A stretch of 64,000 nucleotides of DNA from Panagrolaimus kolymaensis (taxonomy: Eukaryota; Nematoda; Chromadorea; Rhabditida; Panagrolaimidae), in NCBI GenBank assembly GCA_028622995.1, contig JAJQJQ010000020.1, forward strand, positions 3,844,001 through 3,908,000, read 5' to 3'. Below the pieces are notes generated by a model. The model did not search any database. It saw only the letters and a list, made by a program, of their open reading frames with translations, and was not told where the DNA came from. This document shows positions 63,901-64,000 of this stretch, in pieces. How positions within the stretch are numbered: the first letter of the stretch is position 1; each line of letters begins with the position of its first letter. The position numbers and the translations under genes are program-made.

Positions 63901-64000
63901 AAATCAAAGAAAACCCCATGCTTCAATTATGTATCGTTTGTTTTTACGAAAAAAGAGAAAGCAACAAGTTTACATAAATGTTAATGAAAGCAAGCTTTAG

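Overview
The window is eukaryotic nuclear DNA from a nematode. It is very AT-rich (estimated by eye at about three quarters A+T), with short GT-AG introns. The G-protein alpha subunit reads through at full length as an orthologue of C. elegans GOA-1. Around it are families typical of nematodes: serpentine chemoreceptors, a DUF268 protein, an eight-cysteine insulin-like peptide and a TBP-like factor. The F-box-like paralogues and base composition would suit a Tylenchina (plant-parasitic type) nematode, but the species is an inference. I joined exons by hand from open frames, GT/AG sites and phase, so exon ends are predictions.

Layout. 1-1.6 kb: minus-strand Sra/Srab/Sre-like chemoreceptor, broken by a TTAA-flanked MITE and an in-frame stop. 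2-3 kb: unresolved minus-strand exon fragments. 5.6-6.3 kb: small membrane protein. 7.2-9.7 kb: four-domain ubiquitin-like protein whose second intron carries a 27-bp minisatellite. 10.1-10.9 kb: Str/Srh-like receptor, apparently lacking its first half. 11.3-11.7 kb: tandem copies of a foldable element whose stems covary. 11.7-13.1 kb: F-box-like protein with a frameshift. 14.7-16.0 kb: p24/TMED cargo receptor. 16-32.9 kb: gene-free region holding an 842-bp hAT-type element. 33.0-35.5 kb: goa-1. 37.6-38.0 kb: insulin-like peptide. 38.6-39.8 kb: second F-box-like protein with a C-terminal membrane anchor. 40.6-42.4 kb: DUF268 protein. 42.8-52.6 kb: mostly empty. 52.6-55.3 kb: MATH/BTB-like protein. 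56.3-56.7 kb: small single-pass cysteine-rich protein. 58.6-59.6 kb: 963-bp foldback element. 60.9-63.0 kb: decayed TBP-like factor locus with a long serine/threonine-rich tail. 63.2-64 kb: two diverged copies of an unknown repeat.

There is no sign of operons: genes lie on both strands with wide spacing. GOA-1 and the insulin-like peptide both belong to neuronal and secretory signalling, but their adjacency alone is not evidence of a functional link. The most unusual items are the covarying repeat at 11.3-11.7 kb, the MITE that splits a receptor codon and brings splice-like signals, the two hAT-type palindromic elements, the diglycine-less ubiquitin-like protein and the decayed TLF locus.
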